Shown here: positions 26,512 to 34,589 of the stretch, piece by piece
Position numbering within the stretch: position 1 is the first letter of the stretch
How the letters are laid out: each line of letters begins with the position of its first letter
DNA from: Hymenobacter convexus
Lineage (GTDB): Bacteria; Bacteroidota; Bacteroidia; Cytophagales; Hymenobacteraceae
Direction: 5' to 3'
Length of the DNA stretch: 64,000 nucleotides
Assembly: GCF_030580955.1 (NCBI RefSeq)
Contig: NZ_JAUQON010000009.1
Span: 186,001 to 250,000 of the forward strand
Notes under the pieces: generated by a model
The model's input: the letters and a program-made list of their open reading frames with translations, nothing else
What the model was told of the DNA's origin: nothing
The model's database searches: none
Program-made: the position numbers and the translations under genes

Positions 26512-26610
26512 GAGTTAAGAGTTAGGAGTTAAACGTTATAAGTTGCGCAGGCAACTCGTTTCGATAGCTCGTCCCTCAACTCTTGACTTTTAACTCCTAA
26601 CTCTTAACTC
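26512..26610. repeat. Palindrome with perfect 22-bp AT-rich arms between fdx and iscX
   Basis: Arms 26512-26533 and 26589-26610 are perfect reverse complements built of GAGTTA/AGGAGTTA-like steps, unlike the GC-rich surroundings. It belongs to neither palindrome family A nor B. Confidence 0.85.
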
Positions 26611-26614
26611 TCAG

Positions 26615-26851
26615 ATGAACCACTTTGAGCCGCCCATGCACTGGGCCGACCACGAGGACATTGCCATGGCGCTCTACGAGAAGTTCGGCGACGACTTCAC
26701 CGAGGCCAAAATCTACCGCATTCGCTTCACCGACCTCATTGAGTGGGTGCTGGGCCTCGACAACTTCAACGGCACCCGCGAGCAGGCCACCGAAGGCCAC
26801 TTGGAGCAAATTCAGGCCAAGTGGGTGTACGAGTGGCGCGATAACCAATAG
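26615..26851 (+). CDS. iscX: IscX, Fe-S cluster assembly accessory protein
   Basis: 78 residues, acidic. The pattern HWADHEDIAMALYEKF, then IRFTDLIEWVLGL and a C-terminal aromatic WVYEWRDNQ, matches IscX (YfhJ): a winged-helix-like protein that binds the cysteine desulfurase IscS and iron. In classical isc operons iscX sits directly after fdx, as here. The start ATG is five bases past the right arm of the palindrome, so translation begins just beyond the hairpin. Confidence 0.9.
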   Translation: MNHFEPPMHWADHEDIAMALYEKFGDDFTEAKIYRIRFTDLIEWVLGLDNFNGTREQATEGHLEQIQAKWVYEWRDNQ

Positions 26852-26999
26852 ATGGACCCAGGTGGATGCGGGCGCCGGCCAACCCCGCGCCGCGTTCCCG
26901 CGTAAGCTGCCCTGAAGTGGACGTTCCGATGCCATTTCAGGCATTGCCGCAGCCTTTACCCGGGCAGTTTATCCACCTTTCCATTTTTAGTTTTTTTGC

Positions 27000-27194
27000 A
27001 TGAAAACCGGCATCATTAAATTTTTCAACGAAGCCAAAGGCTACGGCTTCGTGACCGACGACCAAACGAAAGAAGACTTTTTCGTCCACGTAACGGGCCT
27101 GAACGGCGCCACGGTGCAACAAAACGACCGGGTAGAGTTTGAAACGCAGGAAGGCCGCAAGGGCATCAATGCCGTGAACGTCCGCAAAATCTGA
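27000..27194 (+). CDS. Cold-shock domain protein (CspA family)
   Basis: 64 residues forming one cold-shock domain. RNP1-like KGYGFVTDD and RNP2-like DFFVHVTGL are present. It binds single-stranded RNA or DNA and acts as an RNA chaperone. The 5' leader is T-rich just before the ATG and has a small hairpin around 26928-26945, so cold-dependent control is possible but unproven. A clear terminator follows. Confidence 0.95.
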   Translation: MKTGIIKFFNEAKGYGFVTDDQTKEDFFVHVTGLNGATVQQNDRVEFETQEGRKGINAVNVRKI

Positions 27195-27236
27195 TTCTGA
27201 GCTACACCAACAAACCTCGGCGGAACTTCCGCCCCC

Positions 27237-27266
27237 AAAAGCTTCTCCCGCCCCGGAGAAGCTTTT
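27237..27266 (+). terminator. Terminator after the cold-shock gene
   Basis: Twelve-base perfect stem (27237-27248 with 27255-27266), six-base loop, run of T. Confidence 0.9.
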
Positions 27267-27342
27267 TTGTTGCCCAACGGCGCGGGCGAGGTGGCGCCGG
27301 CCCGCCGGTTTCACCGACCTTTGCAGCCCACCGCCCCCGCCC

Positions 27343-28278
27343 ATGAACCCGCACCCGCCCAAGCTGCCCGCCGCTGCCGTGCCCCCACTCCCGGCGGAGC
27401 GCCTGCGCACAGCCCTGCCCACGCTGGTGCGCTGGCCCAACCTGCTGATAATGCTGCTGTGTATGGCGCTGGTGCGGGCGGGCCTGCTGATGCCCGGCGC
27501 GCCGCTGCGCGAGTCGCTGCTGGACGGGCGCTTTGGAGCGCTGGTGCTGGCGGCCCTGCTGGTGGCGGCGGCCGGCTACATCATCAACGACTATTACGAC
27601 GTGAAAATTGACGCCATCAACCGGCCCGACCGGCTGGTGGTGGGCCGCGTGGTGAACCGGCGCAAGGCCATGCTGGCCCACATGCTGCTGAGCGGCGCGG
27701 GCGTGCTGCTGGCCGGCTGGCTGCATCCGGTGCTGGGGGCTGTCACGCTGGGCACGGCCCTGCTGCTGTGGGGCTATTCGGCGCGCTTCAAGCGGGTGGC
27801 GCTGGTGGGCAACGCCAGCATTGCCACGCTCACGGCGGCGCTGGTGCTGCTGCCCGAGCTGCAGTGGCAGCTGGCCCGCCACGAAACCCACAGCGTGGTG
27901 TGGCCCTACGCACTGGCCGCCTTCCTGCTCACCATGGTGCGCGAGATTGTGAAAGACGTGGAAGATATGCGCGGCGATGCCCAACACGGCTGCCGCACGC
28001 TGCCGCTGGTGTGGGGCGTGGCCCGCACCAAGTGGGCGACGGGGTTTTTCCTGGCCTGCCTGGCCCTGCTCACGGTGGGGGCCACGGCGCGCTTGTTTGT
28101 GAGCGGACACTGGCCGCTGGGCGCCTGGCTGGTGCTGCTGGTGCTGCTGCCCATGGCCCAACTGACGCGTCTGCTCATCCGGGCCGACCGGCGGCGGCAT
28201 TTCCATTTCCTCAGCACGCTGTGCAAGGGCATCATGCTGGCAGGCGTGCTCAGTATGCTGCTGGCCGGCGGTTTGTGA
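27343..28278 (+). CDS. UbiA-family prenyltransferase
   Basis: 311 residues with about eight or nine membrane helices. Both aspartate-rich motifs of the family are present: NDYYDVKID (Asp83, Asp86, Asp90) followed by RPDR, and DVEDMRGD (Asp205, Asp208, Asp212). These bind Mg-prenyl diphosphate. The variant is close to the geranylgeranylglycerol-phosphate transferase-like UbiA group of Bacteroidota, but the prenyl acceptor cannot be read from sequence. It could also act in quinone or heme O side-chain addition. A near-consensus GACCTTTG lies about 20 bp before the start. Confidence 0.85.
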   Translation: MNPHPPKLPAAAVPPLPAERLRTALPTLVRWPNLLIMLLCMALVRAGLLMPGAPLRESLLDGRFGALVLAALLVAAAGYIINDYYDVKIDAINRPDRLVVGRVVNRRKAMLAHMLLSGAGVLLAGWLHPVLGAVTLGTALLLWGYSARFKRVALVGNASIATLTAALVLLPELQWQLARHETHSVVWPYALAAFLLTMVREIVKDVEDMRGDAQHGCRTLPLVWGVARTKWATGFFLACLALLTVGATARLFVSGHWPLGAWLVLLVLLPMAQLTRLLIRADRRRHFHFLSTLCKGIMLAGVLSMLLAGGL

Positions 28279-28300
28279 TGATTTTTGGTTGTGGAGAAAG

Positions 28301-28405
28301 GAACGTCATGTCGAGCTTGCCGAGGCATCTCGCGTGCCGAAGTAATTCTTTCGATTGAGTTACTACCTCACGCGAGATGTCTCGGTAAGCTCGACATGAC
28401 CGTTC
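28301..28405. repeat. Intergenic palindrome family A, copy downstream of ubiA-like gene
   Basis: Arms 28301-28336 and 28369-28405 pair almost perfectly; outer ends are GAACGTCATG / CATGACCGTTC. It lies between the prenyltransferase and HAD genes, both on the plus strand. Confidence 0.85.
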
Positions 28406-28454
28406 TACAATGCGCCGCCGAACGGTCTGTTAAATATTAATTGATACCTGTTAA

Positions 28455-29150
28455 ATGAAAGTATACCGCCACCTCTTTTTCGACCTCGACCATACGCTGT
28501 GGGATTTCGAGAAAAACGCCAACGAAACGCTGCATACGCTGTACGAGCGCCACGATTTTGCGCGGTTTGGCACCTTTTCGGCCGAGCATTTTATTCAGGT
28601 CTACAGCGACATCAACCACGCGCTGTGGCGCATGTACCAGAGCGGCAAAATCTCGCAGACGCAGCTCCGCGACGTACGTTTCAGCCGCACGCTGGCCAAG
28701 CTGGACGTGCCGGAGGCAGACATTCCAGTTAATATCTCGGCCGAATTCACCGACATTCTGCCATTGAAGTCGGCCGTTTTCCCGTTCACGCACGAGGTGC
28801 TTGATTATTTAAAGCCGAAGTACCGGATGCACCTCATCACCAACGGTTTCAACGACATTCAGGAAATCAAGCTGGCGTCGTCGAACCTGACGCATTACTT
28901 TGAGTCCATTATCACCTCGGAGCACAGCGGCCACCTCAAGCCCGACCCGCGCATGTTTCAGCACGCGCTGGCGCACACCGGCGCCACCGCCACCGAGAGC
29001 CTGATGATTGGCGACAACCTGGAATGCGACGTGCTGGGCGCCTACAACGCCGGCATCGACCAAGTGTATTTCAACCCGGAGAAGCGCCGCCACTTCGCCC
29101 AAACCACGCACGAAATCAGCTGTTTGAGCGAGCTGAAGGCGTTTTTGTAA
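28455..29150 (+). CDS. HAD-family noncanonical pyrimidine nucleotidase, YjjG type
   Basis: 231 residues. HAD motifs: nucleophile Asp10 and Asp12 in FDLDHTL, motif II Thr129 in TNG, Lys162 in LKPDP, and motif IV Gly186-Asp187 with Asp192. The helical cap and overall length match YjjG-type 5'-nucleotidases, which dephosphorylate damaged or noncanonical pyrimidine nucleotides. Cytoplasmic. It sits between two family A palindromes. Confidence 0.85.
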   Translation: MKVYRHLFFDLDHTLWDFEKNANETLHTLYERHDFARFGTFSAEHFIQVYSDINHALWRMYQSGKISQTQLRDVRFSRTLAKLDVPEADIPVNISAEFTDILPLKSAVFPFTHEVLDYLKPKYRMHLITNGFNDIQEIKLASSNLTHYFESIITSEHSGHLKPDPRMFQHALAHTGATATESLMIGDNLECDVLGAYNAGIDQVYFNPEKRRHFAQTTHEISCLSELKAFL

Positions 29151-29157
29151 TCGTCTC

Positions 29158-29254
29158 TCATCCTGAGCGCAGCGAAGGACCTTATCACTGAAGAACAGTT
29201 ACAGCAATTCAATTGATGCGAGCGTGATAAGGTCCTTCGCTGCGCTCAGGATGA
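29158..29254. repeat. Intergenic palindrome family A variant, perfect 31-bp arms
   Basis: Arms 29158-29188 and 29224-29254 are perfect reverse complements. The outer end is TCATCCTGAGCGCAGCGAAGG, a variant shared in part with the copy at 40768-40873. An in-frame upstream start of the next gene would lie within it. Confidence 0.9.
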
Positions 29255-29277
29255 CAGATACCACCCAAGCACCACCC

Positions 29278-29826
29278 ATGATTCACCTCATTGGCCTCTC
29301 GGGCCGCCGGGGCAGCGGCAAAGACACCGTGGCCCGCATCCTGCAACAGCTCCAGCCGGAGCGCAGCTGGCAAATCCGCTCCTTCGGCGACTCCATTAAG
29401 GCGGTCTGCGCCGCCCTCACGGGTGAGGACGTGGCGCCCTATTATATCCAAAAAGGCAAGGCCGAGCTGGTGCCCACCTTCCACCGCACGCGGGGCGAGA
29501 TGCTGCAGCAGGTGGGCAGCGCCCTGCGCGCCTGGGAGCCTTTGGTCTGGGTCGATGCCTTTTTTGCCGGCCTGCCGGCCGAGGCCTACGTGCTGGTGCC
29601 CGACGTGCGCTTCGCCAACGAGGCCGACCCCATCCGGGCCCGCGGCGGCCTCATGCTGCGCGTGGAAGGCGACCCGCTCCAACAGCGCGGCGACGGCACC
29701 CGCGACGACAACCACCCCAGCGAAACCGCTATGGACGACTACCCGAACTTCGATTTCACGCTGCACAACACCGGCTCGCGCGAGGACCTGACGCGGCAGG
29801 TGCGGGAGTTGTTGGGGCGGCTGTAG
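29278..29826 (+). CDS. P-loop kinase, deoxynucleoside monophosphate kinase-like
   Basis: 182 residues from the ATG at 29278; a longer in-frame ORF starts at 29224 but its extra residues come from the palindrome. The Walker A loop is at residues 9-16 (GRRGSGKD, then Thr17). Further conserved pieces are VPDVRFANEAD and a basic/acidic stretch QQRGDGTRDDNHPSE that could form a lid. This resembles phage-type dNMP kinases and adenylate-kinase-like folds. It would phosphorylate a nucleoside monophosphate with ATP. The substrate is unproven. Its neighbour, the HAD nucleotidase, also handles nucleotides. Confidence 0.72.
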   Translation: MIHLIGLSGRRGSGKDTVARILQQLQPERSWQIRSFGDSIKAVCAALTGEDVAPYYIQKGKAELVPTFHRTRGEMLQQVGSALRAWEPLVWVDAFFAGLPAEAYVLVPDVRFANEADPIRARGGLMLRVEGDPLQQRGDGTRDDNHPSETAMDDYPNFDFTLHNTGSREDLTRQVRELLGRL

Positions 29827-29841
29827 TTTCTATTGGAATCT

Positions 29842-30282
29842 GTGAAAACCAGAACCATTATTCTCTTGCTTATCGCTCTTATTCTGAGTGTAGGCTACTA
29901 TAAGTATCATCAATGGCATCAAAACGAGGCCATCCGGGCAGCGCTTGAATATGGCCGCTTGGCGCCATTACCTGACTCGGCGACTGATGTGCAAGTAGAT
30001 ACCGAAGGCAGTATGTTTTCACGCACATTCTGGCTCTGCTTCAAAACCAATAGAACAACCATAGACAAATGGGTCGCTAAATCTTCTTCGCTGTCCAAGC
30101 AACCATCCGTGGAATTGTCAACCGCCGATTTTCCCGTTATAGATGCCCCCAGTTGGTTTAGCCCTCAAATTATTACGCGAGGAAAGAAGTTTGACATACC
30201 ATCAAATGAGGATGAACTGTATGGAACCGTTTGGATTGACTACGCAAGCGGTACCGTGTACATAAAGACCTCGCATAGCTAG
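29842..30282 (+). CDS. Small membrane-anchored protein of unknown function, low GC
   Basis: 146 residues from the GTG at 29842; a TTG nine bases upstream is an alternative. Residues 3-19 form one membrane helix (TIILLLIALILSVGYY), followed by a soluble domain of about 120 residues facing outward. No motif is recognised. Base composition and codon choice are visibly AT-richer than every flanking gene, which suggests recent acquisition or weak codon selection. It follows the kinase gene by 15 bp, so it may be co-transcribed. A real gene is likely but unproven. Confidence 0.6.
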   Translation: MKTRTIILLLIALILSVGYYKYHQWHQNEAIRAALEYGRLAPLPDSATDVQVDTEGSMFSRTFWLCFKTNRTTIDKWVAKSSSLSKQPSVELSTADFPVIDAPSWFSPQIITRGKKFDIPSNEDELYGTVWIDYASGTVYIKTSHS

Positions 30283-30303
30283 GGGCAGCGTCCTGCATTA
30301 TTC

Positions 30304-30311
30304 TACCTTTG
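30304..30311 (+). promoter_or_regulatory. -7 promoter element (TACCTTTG) before pruA
   Basis: Exact TAnnTTTG match 45 bp before the pruA ATG. Confidence 0.6.
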
Positions 30312-30356
30312 CCCCATCCCACCCCAACTCTTCCCAAAACCTAACCCGAACCCCAC

Positions 30357-32021
30357 ATGGCCAACGGCTTTTTCAACGTCCCGACCCCCATCAACGAACC
30401 CGTCAAAGGCTACGCGCCCGGCTCGAAAGAGCGGCTCGAGCTGCAGCAGGAACTCAAGCGCCTGCGCGGGCTGGAACTGGACATCCCCATGCACATTGGC
30501 GGAAAAAAAGTGCGCACCGGCGACCTGCGCCGCATGAGCCCGCCGCACGACCACCAGCGCACCCTCGGCCACTTTCACTACGGCACCGCCGCCCACGTCA
30601 CCCAGGCCATTGAGGCCGCGCTGGCCGCCCGCACCGCTTGGGCGGAGCTGCCTTGGGAGCACCGCGCCGCCATCTTCCTCAAAGCCGCCGATTTGCTGGC
30701 CGGCCCCTACCGCGCCCGCATCAACGCGGCCACCATGCTGGCCCAGAGCAAAAACGCCTTCCAGGCCGAAATCGACGCCGCCTGCGAGCTGATTGACTTT
30801 TTCCGCTTCAACGTGCACTTCATGCGCCAGGTGTACGAGCAGCAGCCCGAGAGCCTGCCCGGCATGTGGAACCGCCTGGAGCAGCGCCCCTTGGAAGGTT
30901 TCGTGTTCGCCCTCACGCCGTTCAACTTCACCTCCATCGCCGCCAACCTGCCCTCGTCGGTGGCCATGATGGGCAACGTGGTGGTGTGGAAACCCGCCGA
31001 CACGCAAGTTTACTCGGCCCAGGTGCTGATGGAGCTGTTCGAGGAAGCTGGCGTGCCGGCTGGCGTCATTAACCTAGTGTACGCCGACGGCCCCGTGGTG
31101 GGCGACGTGGTATTCAAGCACCCCGATTTCGCCGGTATCCACTTCACCGGTTCCACCAAAGTCTTCCAAACCATCTGGCAGGAAATCGGCCAGAACATCG
31201 CCAACTACAAGTCCTACCCCCGCATCGTGGGCGAAACCGGCGGCAAAGACTTCATTGTCGCGCACCGCTCGGCCCACGCCAAGGCCGTGGCCGTTGGCAT
31301 TTCGCGCGGCGCGTTCGAGTACCAGGGCCAGAAATGCTCGGCCGCCTCGCGTGTCTACCTGCCCTCGAACTTGGCCGATGAAATCCTCGGCTACGTGAAG
31401 GAAGACCTCGCCTCCTTCAAAATGGGCGACGTGGAAGATTTCTCGAACTTCATCAACGCTGTCATCAGCGAAGTGTCCTTCGACAAGCTCGCCAAGTACA
31501 TCGACGGCGCCAAGGCCGACCCCAACGCCGAAATCATCGCGGGCGGCGGCTACGACAAGTCGAAAGGCTACTTCGTCGAGCCCACCGTCATTCTCGCCAA
31601 AGACCCGAAATACATCACCATGTGCGACGAGCTGTTCGGGCCCGTGGTCACCGTCTTCGTGTACGACGCCGACAAATTCGAGGAAACCCTGGAGCTTGTC
31701 GATTCGACTTCGCCCTACGCCCTCACCGGCGCCGTGTTTGCGCAAGACCGGTACGCCCTCGACTTGGCCTCCAAGAAGCTGGTGCACGCCGCCGGCAATT
31801 TCTACATCAACGACAAGCCCACCGGCGCCGTGGTGGGCCAGCAGCCCTTCGGCGGCGCCCGCGCCTCCGGCACCAACGACAAGGCCGGCTCCATCCTGAA
31901 CCTGCTGCGCTGGGTATCGCCCCGCGCCATCAAGGAAACCTTCGTACCCGTGACGGACTACCGCTACCCCTTCCTCGGCTCGGAGCCCGCCGAGGATTTG
32001 AACCGCGACAAAGGCTTATAA
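30357..32021 (+). CDS. pruA: L-glutamate gamma-semialdehyde (1-pyrroline-5-carboxylate) dehydrogenase
   Basis: 554 residues, the usual length for the stand-alone P5C dehydrogenase. The aldehyde dehydrogenase active site is clear: Glu293 in GETGGK and nucleophile Cys327 in YQGQKCSA. The NAD-binding segment ITFTGSTKVF-like (FAGIHFTGSTKVF) is present. It oxidises glutamate semialdehyde to glutamate, the second step of proline breakdown. There is no proline dehydrogenase domain, so PutA/ProdH must be separate. It has its own promoter and terminator. Confidence 0.93.
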   Translation: MANGFFNVPTPINEPVKGYAPGSKERLELQQELKRLRGLELDIPMHIGGKKVRTGDLRRMSPPHDHQRTLGHFHYGTAAHVTQAIEAALAARTAWAELPWEHRAAIFLKAADLLAGPYRARINAATMLAQSKNAFQAEIDAACELIDFFRFNVHFMRQVYEQQPESLPGMWNRLEQRPLEGFVFALTPFNFTSIAANLPSSVAMMGNVVVWKPADTQVYSAQVLMELFEEAGVPAGVINLVYADGPVVGDVVFKHPDFAGIHFTGSTKVFQTIWQEIGQNIANYKSYPRIVGETGGKDFIVAHRSAHAKAVAVGISRGAFEYQGQKCSAASRVYLPSNLADEILGYVKEDLASFKMGDVEDFSNFINAVISEVSFDKLAKYIDGAKADPNAEIIAGGGYDKSKGYFVEPTVILAKDPKYITMCDELFGPVVTVFVYDADKFEETLELVDSTSPYALTGAVFAQDRYALDLASKKLVHAAGNFYINDKPTGAVVGQQPFGGARASGTNDKAGSILNLLRWVSPRAIKETFVPVTDYRYPFLGSEPAEDLNRDKGL

Positions 32022-32040
32022 GCCTGAAGTCAACACCATT

Positions 32041-32077
32041 AAAAAAGCCCCGCACTCAATCAGTGCGGGGCTTTTTT
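32041..32077. terminator. Bidirectional terminator between pruA and the Uma2 gene
   Basis: Sixteen-base perfect stem AAAAAAGCCCCGCACT paired around a five-base loop, with T runs on both strands. It serves pruA (plus) and the Uma2 gene (minus). Confidence 0.92.
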
Positions 32078-32094
32078 GCTTCAGTCATTTTTCA

Positions 32095-32721
32095 TTAAAA
32101 CCGCTGACCTCCGTAAGCGACTGCGGGTTCTTCGGCCACAATTTTGAGCGGCGCCACGTCGGTTCCTTCGTAAATCGCCGCCACGGTCAGGTTGATGTTC
32201 AGGTCGGGAATTACCAGCGCATCCTCCGCTTCCACCAAAGCCGTGAAGCTCCAGATATTGCCCGGTTCGCGCCGGTACCACTCCACCAGCCACGACGTCT
32301 GCGACACCAGCAAATAGTGCTGCAGCGACGGCAACTGCTTATATTGATTAAACTTGCGCCCCCGGTCGTATTCGGCCGTGGAAGGCGACAGCACCTCAAT
32401 CAGCAGTACCGGCGCCTTCAGGATACGCTTGGCCTGCTGGTCGGCGGCGTCGCAGGTTATCATCACGTCGGGGTAAGTATAGTGTCGCCCCTCCTGCACG
32501 GCCAGCTGCACGCCTTCCATCAGCACCTTGCAGGGCCGGCCGCGCAGGGCCAGCTTGAAGGACACTAAAAAATTGCTTGATATCAGATTATGCGAAATGT
32601 CGGCGCCAGCCATAGCGAAGATTTCGCCATCGAAAAATTCGTGCTTTATCTCGCTTTGCTGCTCTAAATCAAGATATTCTTCCGCCGTGTAGCGGCGCGG
32701 ATTTTGGTCTGCTTGTCCCAT
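32095..32721 (-). CDS. Uma2-family (DUF820) PD-(D/E)xK nuclease-fold protein
   Basis: 208 residues from the ATG at 32721, supported by a promoter element 21 bp upstream; longer in-frame starts are unnecessary. Family pattern: RYTAEEYLDL, EFFDGEIFAM, YPDVMITCD (Asp85), LLIEVLSPST (Glu109) and DRGRKFNQY (Lys123), which make up a PD-(D/E)xK-type site. Uma2 proteins are very common in cyanobacteria and many Bacteroidota; their role is not settled, with restriction or mobile-element links suggested. Here it is a single copy with no partner. Confidence 0.88.
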   Translation of the reverse strand: MGQADQNPRRYTAEEYLDLEQQSEIKHEFFDGEIFAMAGADISHNLISSNFLVSFKLALRGRPCKVLMEGVQLAVQEGRHYTYPDVMITCDAADQQAKRILKAPVLLIEVLSPSTAEYDRGRKFNQYKQLPSLQHYLLVSQTSWLVEWYRREPGNIWSFTALVEAEDALVIPDLNINLTVAAIYEGTDVAPLKIVAEEPAVAYGGQRF

Positions 32722-32741
32722 GCTAGCGGTTACGTATTCTT

Positions 32742-32749
32742 CAAATGTA
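32742..32749 (-). promoter_or_regulatory. -7 promoter element (TACATTTG) before the Uma2 gene
   Basis: Exact TAnnTTTG match on the minus strand, 21 bp before the ATG at 32721. It decides the start. Confidence 0.6.
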
Positions 32750-32785
32750 AGCCCAAAACCAACGCTGCAGTTGCCGCAACACCGC

Positions 32786-33190
32786 TCATGCCGCTTCCGG
32801 CTCATCCCCCAGCCGTGACTGGATAGCCCGGATTTCGTCACTGTCCAGCGGCTTGTGAATGAGGCCGGCCACGAGCTCATATTCCTTCGACTTTTCCAGG
32901 TCGTTCAGCGCCAGCGATGAGGTGAGGATGTAGATGGAACAGTTGCCGCGCAGCTCTTCCTCATAGGGCGCCAAAGCGTCCAGAAATTGCCAGCCGTCCA
33001 TTTCGGGCATGTTCAGGTCCAGAAATACCACCTGCGGCACCAGGTTTTCCTTGGCCCGCAGCAGCAGCTTATCCAACGCTTTTTTGGCCGACTGGAAAGT
33101 GCAGATGGCGTTCGAAAACCCCTCAGCCCGGAGCAGCTGCTCGGTGAGGTAGGTGGCGAGGTAGTCGTCGTCAATGAGGTAGGTTTTCAT
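32786..33190 (-). CDS. Single-domain response regulator
   Basis: 134 residues from the ATG at 33190. A receiver domain only: acidic cluster Asp7-Asp9, phospho-acceptor Asp58 in FLDLNMPEMDG, Thr90-Ser91 switch region and Lys113 in HKPLD. There is no output domain, as in Rcp1-type regulators paired with hybrid or bacteriophytochrome kinases. It overlaps the upstream histidine kinase gene by 20 bp, so translation is coupled and the kinase is the likely phosphate donor. Confidence 0.92.
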   Translation of the reverse strand: MKTYLIDDDYLATYLTEQLLRAEGFSNAICTFQSAKKALDKLLLRAKENLVPQVVFLDLNMPEMDGWQFLDALAPYEEELRGNCSIYILTSSLALNDLEKSKEYELVAGLIHKPLDSDEIRAIQSRLGDEPEAA

Positions 33191-34340
33191 CCGCACGGGG
33201 CCTGAAGTAAAGAGTAAATTCGGTGCCTTCGTCAACCCGGCTCCGAACGGATATTTGCCCGCCCATGGCTTCCACGTGGGCTTTCACCAGAAAAAGCCCG
33301 ATGCCCCGGCCCGTTTCTCCGGTATGGAAACGGCGGTAGAGCTGAAAAACATCGGCGCCGAATTTGGCCTGGTCGAACCCGGAGCCATTGTCGCGCACGG
33401 TGATGGCCAGACCGGAATCAGGGTCTTCAGTAGCCCCCACATCAATCTGCAAAGGCCGCGCATCGGAGCGGTACTTGATGGCGTTGGAAAGCAGGTTGTG
33501 AAAGATGCTGTGGAAATAGGCCCGGCTGCCGGGCACGCGCAAGCTTTCGGGAATGGCGTTGCGCAGGTGCCCGCCGCAGCTGCGCAACGCGTCCTGCAAA
33601 TCGAGCAGTGCCTGCTGGCACGCGGCGGCCACGGCCACCGCCTCCGGCCGGTAGCCCGCTTTCGTATCGCGCAGCGACAGGATGCCGTTGACGTCCGTCA
33701 TCACCTGGTCCAGTTGCCGGAGGCTGGTGCGCAGGTGCTGCATCGAAGTATTAAACGTTTCAGAATTTTTATCGATGCGCGTCAGCAAATCGGTAAAGCC
33801 CAACGCATTGGCCAGCGGCGCCCGCAGGTTGTGCGACACGATGTAGGTAAATTGCTGCAGGTCGGAGTTCTGCTGCATGAGGCGCTCGGTGAGCAGCAGT
33901 TGCTGCTGCTCGGCCTGCTTTTCCTTGGTCAGGTCGTGCACCACGCCCACCAGTTGGTAGCAGCGGTCAGCGGCGTCGCACACCGGCATCACGCTCACTT
34001 CGCCCGTCACGCGGCCCGTGGGGTAGTCGGAGGTTTCCAGCCACGCCACGCGCATTCGGGTAGCAACGGCTTCCTGGTATTTCGTGAGCACCAGGCTGAG
34101 CGAGGGCTCCGGTATTACCTCGTCTACCAGCTTTCCCACGACCATTTCCACCGGCACCCCGGTGGCCTTTTCAAACGCTTTGTTGGCAAAAATGAAGCGG
34201 TAGCGGCCGTCATCTTCCACACTCAGCACAAACGTCACATCGGCAATGGTATTGAAAATAACCGAAAGCTGCTGCGCCCGTTTTGCCAAATCAGCATAAG
34301 TCAGCGTCGATTCAACTGCGGGATTTTCGCTGGACGGCAT
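33171..34340 (-). CDS. PAS-domain sensor histidine kinase
   Basis: 389 residues, no membrane helix, so a soluble sensor. A PAS domain covers about residues 20-145 (FIFANKAFEKATG; ELVGVVHD-like end), followed by a short coiled coil and a dimerisation domain with phospho-acceptor His170 in VSHNLRAP. The HATPase domain follows: N box with NLLSNAIKYR, G1 box DNGSGF and G2 box GRGIGLFLV. The partner is the receiver protein encoded immediately after. The signal is unknown; a PAS pocket could bind a small ligand or cofactor. It is divergent from nuoA across a 324-bp gap. Confidence 0.93.
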   Translation of the reverse strand: MPSSENPAVESTLTYADLAKRAQQLSVIFNTIADVTFVLSVEDDGRYRFIFANKAFEKATGVPVEMVVGKLVDEVIPEPSLSLVLTKYQEAVATRMRVAWLETSDYPTGRVTGEVSVMPVCDAADRCYQLVGVVHDLTKEKQAEQQQLLLTERLMQQNSDLQQFTYIVSHNLRAPLANALGFTDLLTRIDKNSETFNTSMQHLRTSLRQLDQVMTDVNGILSLRDTKAGYRPEAVAVAAACQQALLDLQDALRSCGGHLRNAIPESLRVPGSRAYFHSIFHNLLSNAIKYRSDARPLQIDVGATEDPDSGLAITVRDNGSGFDQAKFGADVFQLYRRFHTGETGRGIGLFLVKAHVEAMGGQISVRSRVDEGTEFTLYFRPRADENLPH

Positions 34341-34370
34341 GGGGGGAAATGGTTAAGACGTCGCAGGCTC

Positions 34371-34559
34371 AATGAAGCCGAAACAGTGTACAATAATTAA
34401 ATCTACTAAATAAAGCCTATTAAAACTCAACAAATTCCAGCGCTCATTACCAAACTGCATCAAGCGCACGGGGAATGAAGCCGAATTACACTGCCGAAAT
34501 CTGACCATAATGGCCGGTCAGCGGTTGCGTATAAGCCGATGTGTCTGGCAGGCTTCATT
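34371..34559. repeat. AATGAAGCC motif repeated three times in the kinase-nuoA gap
   Basis: AATGAAGCCGAA occurs at 34371-34382 and 34474-34485, and the reverse complement GGCTTCATT at 34551-34559. The 324-bp gap also has an inverted repeat TGACC...GGTCA near 34502-34520. No gene is seen in it. Confidence 0.5.
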
Positions 34560-34589
34560 CCTGTTGCCGCATAGCTCTTCCATTCAACA

